From positions 1 through 24,892 of the IMG/VR virus record IMGVR_UViG_3300025433_000017: a stretch of DNA of 24,892 nt. The stretch is one strand, 5' to 3'. A program made the position numbers and the translations under genes. The number at the start of each line of letters is the position of its first letter. The first letter of the stretch is position 1. A model generated the notes under the pieces. The model made no database searches. It was not told the origin of the DNA and saw only the letters and a program-made list of their open reading frames with translations. Positions 21,025 to 24,892 of the stretch are shown here, in pieces. Source of the stretch: a virus.

Positions 21025-21971
21025 GCGCATAGTTTATTTAACAGGTTTATACTATTACAATGTTTGCACCAACCCCAGTAAGCGGCAAACGAGTAATTGT
21101 TTTCCGGTTTTTTAAAAGATTTTGCAAGTCTCTTTTTTATCGTTTTGCGCAATAATACATGGGTGTGGTAAAAAACATATCCTAAAAAATCTATACCACG
21201 GGCAGAAACTGGAAATATCTGGTAGTTACTTTTTATCTCGATATTCAAATTATCTGTTAAAAAGGTTTTAATTTCTGCAAAAATCGCCCATAATTCGGCT
21301 TTCGAACCCGACAGAACTACCATATCATCGGCATAACGGTAGTAAAATTTAACTTGCAACACTTCTTTTATGTGGTGGTCTAAATAAGCCATGTATAAAT
21401 TCGCAAAATACTGGCTCAGGTAATTACCAATAGGTACACCATTTGCACTGTCTATTATTTTGTCGAGCAATTCCAGTAAATCAGCATCTTTTATTTTCTT
21501 TCGTATTATTCTCTTTAGTATTACATGGTCTATTGTTGGGTAAAACTTTCTAATATCTAACTTCAAACAATATTGCGTGCCATTCAAATCTTTTAAATCG
21601 TGCTTTATTTTCTTCACCGCTGCGTGTATCCCTTTTCCTTTTATGCAACTGTATGTATCGGCAGTAAAAATACTCACCCAAATAGGTTCTAAAAGGTTCA
21701 TTACTGCATGGTGAACAATTCTGTCGGGGAAATATGGCAACTGATAAATTTCGCGCTCTTTTGGCTCATAAACTTTAAACACATTATATCGTGAAGTTTT
21801 AAAAGTTTTCTCCTTTAAAATTTTATTCAGTTCAATAATATTAGCTTCACGGTTTTTGTCGTGTATAATTACACCATAGCTTTGCCGTTTGCCCTTACGG
21901 GCTTTCTCGTCAACTAACTTTAAGTTTTCGATGCTGATTATCTGTTCATATAAATTACCAATTCTTTTCAT
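21021..21971 (-). CDS. DGR reverse transcriptase
   Basis: A 316-residue protein from ATG at 21971. A TTG start 15 codons earlier is also open. Motifs: KLDIRKFYPTID (137-148), IGNYLSQ (181-187, the DGR-type replacement of QGxxxSP), YADD catalytic aspartates (213-216), GIDFLGY in the thumb-side region. It makes error-prone cDNA from the template repeat by misreading adenines. It lies 106 nt downstream of the template repeat and is followed by the putative accessory gene. The length is normal for DGR enzymes. Confidence 0.97.
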   Translation of the reverse strand: MKRIGNLYEQIISIENLKLVDEKARKGKRQSYGVIIHDKNREANIIELNKILKEKTFKTSRYNVFKVYEPKEREIYQLPYFPDRIVHHAVMNLLEPIWVSIFTADTYSCIKGKGIHAAVKKIKHDLKDLNGTQYCLKLDIRKFYPTIDHVILKRIIRKKIKDADLLELLDKIIDSANGVPIGNYLSQYFANLYMAYLDHHIKEVLQVKFYYRYADDMVVLSGSKAELWAIFAEIKTFLTDNLNIEIKSNYQIFPVSARGIDFLGYVFYHTHVLLRKTIKKRLAKSFKKPENNYSFAAYWGWCKHCNSINLLNKLCA

Positions 21972-22077
21972 TATTTTTCTTTGCTTTATATAAGGAATCT
22001 TCCTTTGCAGTACCAATACCTTTTATAATAAGTTTGTTTTTTGCCAAGAGGCAGGGTTTTTGTTCCCGTAAAAATTT

Positions 22078-22192
22078 AAAGCATAGCTGAGACCTGATAT
22101 TCGCATTCGCATTCGAAGGAGTGTTATTCGAGTTCGAATAAACGAAACCTGCATTCGCACTATTATTCGCGTTACCACTAACCAGGAGCGTT
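22078..22192 (-). repeat. DGR template repeat (TR)
   Basis: 115 nt aligned without gaps to the variable repeat at 22260-22374. The coding (minus) strand has 31 adenines. Twenty of these differ in the VR, and all 84 non-adenine positions are identical. Its implied peptide contains ten Asn (AAC/AAT) codons, the usual design for broad diversification. It lies between the VP gene and the RT and is oriented like both. No GC hairpin follows it, unlike the VR. Confidence 0.97.
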
Positions 22193-22243
22193 GGAAACAA
22201 ACAACCTAAGTATTTCAATTAACGTTTTTTTTATTAGCCTCCG

Positions 22244-22256
22244 GGGGCTACGCCCC
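22244..22256 (-). promoter_or_regulatory. DGR target-site hairpin at the end of the variable protein gene
   Basis: On the coding strand GGGGC-GTA-GCCCC forms a 5-bp GC stem with a 3-nt loop. It begins 3 nt past the last base of the VR and includes the TAG stop codon. It is followed by A residues, not T residues, so it is not a terminator. A hairpin/cruciform just downstream of VR promotes retrohoming in the Bordetella phage DGR. Position and exclusivity to the VR side support the same role here. Confidence 0.7.
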
Positions 22257-23576
22257 AAGAAAGCAAAGCCGAGACCCGATATACGCAGCCGCAGTCGAAG
22301 GAGCGTAATACGAGCGCGAACAAACGAAACCCGCAACCGCACTATAAATCGCGTAACCACCAACCAGGAGCGTTCTAAGGCTCTCTCCACTAGCTGGTGA
22401 ATTTGTATAGAAATAGTCGCAATAATATGTTGCACTGTCTCCGGTGGCTACCTTCGGTAAAAATTCGCCACCAGCCCCGAATAGAGCTTCACTCATATAA
22501 CCATTGGCACGCGATAATAATCCTTTGTTTTCGTAATTGGTATAATTGCTGTCGTTCCAATCGGAAGGATTATCAGCAGTCCACACCTGACTTTTATTTC
22601 CATCGGCAACGGCTTGTATTTTTATATTAATACCGTCAATATTTTTCCATATATGCCCAAACGGCATCTCTATTCCACGATACCTGTTTACCTTAAATGT
22701 TCTATCAACTCCAACACCGCCAAAATCGGCAATAACAGTATCCACTTCGCCCGAATTGTTACCAAGACTGTTAGATACGCCACAATTAACAAATGGGTAG
22801 TAACCCGAAAAATTACCCCATTCGGTTGGATTGGCAGTTGTAACACCATTACCCAAACCACCTTGCTTGTAGCCCTCTGCTGTTAATGTTGCATTAACAG
22901 GTGATTGGCTATTTCTGTTGGCAAACTCAACAATATACAGCCAAAATAGAGCTTTATGGGCATTATAGAAATTCATTTGCCAGCCCGTACCGTTATTACG
23001 TGCATAAGTTCTATAATTTGTTCTTGAAATAGCAGTGGCGGGTTTTCCCAGTAACGAGTTTGCCGCAGCATCCAACGCAGCATTGTTGTTGCCACCTCTG
23101 TAATCGGCAGAAGTATTAACTACACTTGACAACTTGCTATTGGTTCTATTTAAGGATGCCTCGTAAGCTGAAATATACATTTTAGGAATTTGAATAAACC
23201 CTGCAATTGCTTTTACAGAAAATTTTACAGAACGAGTATTCCCATTGCTTTCAAATTTAGCATAGTATTTGGGTAGTTCAACCATTACGTTTCCATCTGT
23301 GCCATCTAATACGCTTGCTGTGTCATCTGCTTTTTTAGTCCAATCATTACCATTAAGGTAGTAATTCACCGTACCATTGGCATTAAGCAAACAACCTTTA
23401 ATCGCAGATTGAATTGGCAACGAGGCGTGTAAATCCATTGCAACCGTAGAACTGGCAATTCTGGTAACGCTTGGTGATGATTCAGTAATGTCCCACTCTG
23501 CACCATACCATTGGTTCAACAATGACCCTAGTCGAACCCTTTGTGGAATTCTTCTATGATTAATTAAATTTCTCAT
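22248..23576 (-). CDS. DGR-diversified receptor-binding protein (variable protein)
   Basis: A 442-residue protein with ATG at 23576. The N-terminal ~130 residues (LGSLLNQWYGAEWDITESSP) look like a trimeric phage-attachment domain. The C-terminal ~300 residues are rich in Trp, Asn and Gly (GWQMNFYNAHKALFWLYIVE, YRGIEMPFGHIWKNIDG) and end in GSRLCFLGA, typical of C-type-lectin/FGE-like DGR target proteins. Residues 402-439 are encoded by the VR. They would form the ligand-binding surface, so diversification likely alters phage host range. It lies next to LamG and other adhesion genes, so it is probably a tail-tip or fibre adhesin. Confidence 0.92.
   Translation of the reverse strand: MRNLINHRRIPQRVRLGSLLNQWYGAEWDITESSPSVTRIASSTVAMDLHASLPIQSAIKGCLLNANGTVNYYLNGNDWTKKADDTASVLDGTDGNVMVELPKYYAKFESNGNTRSVKFSVKAIAGFIQIPKMYISAYEASLNRTNSKLSSVVNTSADYRGGNNNAALDAAANSLLGKPATAISRTNYRTYARNNGTGWQMNFYNAHKALFWLYIVEFANRNSQSPVNATLTAEGYKQGGLGNGVTTANPTEWGNFSGYYPFVNCGVSNSLGNNSGEVDTVIADFGGVGVDRTFKVNRYRGIEMPFGHIWKNIDGINIKIQAVADGNKSQVWTADNPSDWNDSNYTNYENKGLLSRANGYMSEALFGAGGEFLPKVATGDSATYYCDYFYTNSPASGESLRTLLVGGYAIYSAVAGFVCSRSYYAPSTAAAYIGSRLCFLGA
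22260..22374 (-). repeat. DGR variable repeat (VR)
   Basis: The 115-nt 3' segment of the 442-aa gene. Compared with the TR it shows A to G nine times, A to T eight times and A to C three times in the coding strand. This changes 15 amino acids, including all ten template Asn codons (to Tyr five times and to Ile, Val, Arg, Thr, Ala once each), plus two silent changes. No indels and no non-adenine changes occur. Confidence 0.97.
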
Positions 23577-23581
23577 AGCTA

Positions 23582-23914
23582 TTAGCTTTCATCATCATCT
23601 ACAACATCTGCTCCGCCTCCCCAATACACATCGTAAACATCTAGGTCAATCCCGTCAACCTCAATTCTTCGAAGTGCCGGAACGTCCCAACAATTCGGAG
23701 TAAATGGACAGTCTGCAAAACCATCACCCTGGAAAGTTTCACAACTCACCAATACAGGATCGGTACTTTGCTCCAAGGGAATGATAAAAAGCGCAAATGG
23801 TGTATTTCCATCATTCACTTTAAATTCTTCTGTAAGGTCTGTTACCTTACCATGTGAAAGAACCCTTCCGGCTCCCATCTCTGTATTTACATAACCTTTT
23901 CCTCGTTTTGTCAT
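23582..23914 (-). CDS. hypothetical tail-region protein, 110 aa
   Basis: ATG at 23914. Starts basic (MTKRGKGYVNTEMGAGRVLS), then beta-rich (FALFIIPLEQSTDPVLVSC), with cysteines around residues 58, 69 and 75, and ends with a very acidic tail (DVVDDDES). It precedes the variable protein by 5 nt. It may be a structural or chaperone partner of the adhesin. No family identified. Confidence 0.6.
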   Translation of the reverse strand: MTKRGKGYVNTEMGAGRVLSHGKVTDLTEEFKVNDGNTPFALFIIPLEQSTDPVLVSCETFQGDGFADCPFTPNCWDVPALRRIEVDGIDLDVYDVYWGGGADVVDDDES

Positions 23915-23958
23915 GATTTCTATTCTTTAGTTTAAAATATATTTTTACACATTAAATG

Positions 23959-24453
23959 TTAAATTTCCAGCTTCAATAAGTGATTTTCCTCTATTTCTGT
24001 TCTGTCGAATCCGAATTTACGCAATGCCTTTGGGTCTGAAACGCTATTCATTAAACGAATTACAGCGGCTTCTCTGCTGCGTAATGCAAGCAGTTTGTCT
24101 TTTGTTTCTTGTGCAACTGGCTCACCTAAAGCAAGTTTTTCAAGTACGCCAATTTTTAAAGCATCCATCATTTCGGTTTCAATAATCTGCTCAAACTCTT
24201 TCAGCTTTTTTGTGCGTTCCGTTTCAAGGTCAATAACCAAATCAACAACAGGCTGTGTGAATACTTTATTTTTTTCGTCAAAAAAGAACTCTCCTTTTTT
24301 TTGCAAATCGCTATCTATTACTGGAATTTCAATTTCATAAAAACCTTCGCTTTCATGAATCACTGTTGTTTGTTCGTCAAAGTTCCCTGCCCAATGCTTA
24401 TAATACTTTGGCAATCCTCTTACTATTTTGCTGTTTATTATTTTTGCTTTCAT
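23959..24453 (-). CDS. tail-fibre-associated protein, 164 aa
   Basis: ATG at 24453. Residues 1-95 form a mixed domain (HESEGFYEIEIPVIDSDLQK, then a Lys/Glu-rich helix TERTKKLKEFEQIIETE). Residues 96-164 are helical, with ETKDKLLALRSREAAVIRLM and LRKFGFDRTEIEE. It follows the LamG adhesin by 4 nt, a usual place for fibre assembly chaperones, but that role is inferred. Its C-terminal half is duplicated at 19402-19623. Confidence 0.6.
   Translation of the reverse strand: MKAKIINSKIVRGLPKYYKHWAGNFDEQTTVIHESEGFYEIEIPVIDSDLQKKGEFFFDEKNKVFTQPVVDLVIDLETERTKKLKEFEQIIETEMMDALKIGVLEKLALGEPVAQETKDKLLALRSREAAVIRLMNSVSDPKALRKFGFDRTEIEENHLLKLEI
23986..24180. repeat. copy 2 (parent) of the 195-bp direct duplication
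   Basis: It lies inside the intact 164-aa gene and aligns gap-free to 19438-19632 at roughly 86% identity. Being part of a complete gene, this copy is taken as the parent, although the divergence means the other may have come from a related phage. Confidence 0.85.
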
Positions 24454-24457
24454 AATT

Positions 24458-24892
24458 TTACCAATTTACATACGCTAAACCATTATTTGAATTATTTAAT
24501 GTAGCTATTTCCTTTGTTGTTAACTCCTTACTCCATACCGCTGTTTGGTCTAGTAATCCATCAAAATATCTGTGTCCATAATAAGCAGAGCCTCCAATAT
24601 CTGCACGTGTTTTTGTTGTCCAAGTAGCCGGGAAAGTATCATCCTTTGTTGAATTACTTACTAAACTCCCATTTATATATAGTTTTGCTTTTGCCGAAGG
24701 AATTACAACGGCAACCAAATGAACCCATTCATTTGCGCTTATAAGCCCACTTGCAGACCTTGCTGCCTTATAAGTGCCATTAGTAACCCCTACGTCAAAA
24801 ATATCACCAAGTAATCTAATATAAGTAAAGTTCGTCCCATACTCATTAATTAAATATCTAGGGTTAGTTGTCGAAAACGTTGTTCCACCAGA
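24458..24892 (-). CDS. LamG-domain tail adhesin, 5' end outside window
   Basis: The last 144 residues of a frame that enters from the right edge. EWVHLVAVVIPSAKAKLYIN followed by GSLV, ADIGGSAYYGHRYFDGLLDQ and AVWSKELTTKEIATL is the LamG/concanavalin-A-like jelly-roll pattern (Trp-His-Leu-Val, Tyr-Ile-Asn-Gly, Gly-x-Leu-Asp-x-x-x-Val/Trp). Such domains in phage tail fibres bind host glycans. It precedes the 164-aa gene by 4 nt. Confidence 0.85.
   Translation of the reverse strand, partial: SGGTTFSTTNPRYLINEYGTNFTYIRLLGDIFDVGVTNGTYKAARSASGLISANEWVHLVAVVIPSAKAKLYINGSLVSNSTKDDTFPATWTTKTRADIGGSAYYGHRYFDGLLDQTAVWSKELTTKEIATLNNSNNGLAYVNW

Noticed and set aside
22244-22256. GC hairpin as an intrinsic terminator of the variable protein gene
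   Set aside because: On the coding strand it is followed by CGGAGG and an A-rich run rather than T residues, and TR/RT lie downstream in the same direction.
22178-22435. Minus-strand Arg/Leu-rich 85-codon frame over the VR
   Set aside because: Out-of-frame reading of the variable protein gene; repetitive Arg/Leu composition results from the VR codon pattern.

Overview
The window looks like part of a double-stranded DNA tailed phage or prophage of a Bacteroidota host. Reasons: AT-rich DNA, almost no Shine-Dalgarno sequences, a promoter matching the Bacteroidota TTTG-N21-TAnnTTTG pattern, tightly packed one-strand operons with 1-4 nt overlaps, and a phage gene set (KilA-N antirepressor, NinG, RecT with a PD-(D/E)XK exonuclease, holins, endolysin, tail adhesins). 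All genes but one run on the minus strand. The exception is a small HTH regulator at 16.9 kb. No integrase, terminase, portal or capsid gene lies in the window.

Layout in plus coordinates (transcription runs right to left). 1-5.1 kb: an accessory region with four DNA methyltransferases (one C5-cytosine, three amino-methyltransferases) and several small unknown genes. They are separated by hairpins that share one geometry and whose outer boxes pair across each gene, much like integron cassettes with attC sites. 5.1-8.1 kb: replication-type genes (DnaA domain-IV-like protein, probable replisome-organizer pair), an ASCH/PUA-like protein and a small lipoprotein. 8.1-14.4 kb: DNA processing and recombination (SNF2-like helicase, NinG, PD-(D/E)XK exonuclease, RecT and companions). 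14.4-15.0 kb: a phage tRNA with a CAT anticodon and a non-coding stretch rich in long-loop hairpins, one of them a good terminator. 15.0-17.1 kb: regulation (KilA-N/ANT antirepressor, small genes, divergent HTH). 17.0-19.8 kb: lysis and membrane genes (signal-peptide proteins, Cys/His cell-wall hydrolase, holin-like proteins) and a truncated holin. 19.4-24.9 kb: tail adhesion genes and a diversity-generating retroelement (DGR).

The strongest result is the DGR. The reverse transcriptase (21021-21971), a 115-nt template repeat (22078-22192) and a 115-nt variable repeat at the 3' end of a 442-aa receptor-binding-type protein (22260-22374) are all present. The repeats differ at 20 positions. Every one is an adenine in the template-repeat coding strand (20 of 31 adenines changed, 0 of 84 other positions). 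A GC-rich hairpin sits 3 nt past the variable repeat and overlaps the stop codon. No helical-bundle Avd gene is visible. A 100-aa protein overlapping the RT stop is the candidate accessory factor. A 195-bp duplication brackets the DGR and a carbohydrate-binding gene, and its far copy truncates a holin gene. The second notable result is the attC-like cassette array carrying methyltransferases.
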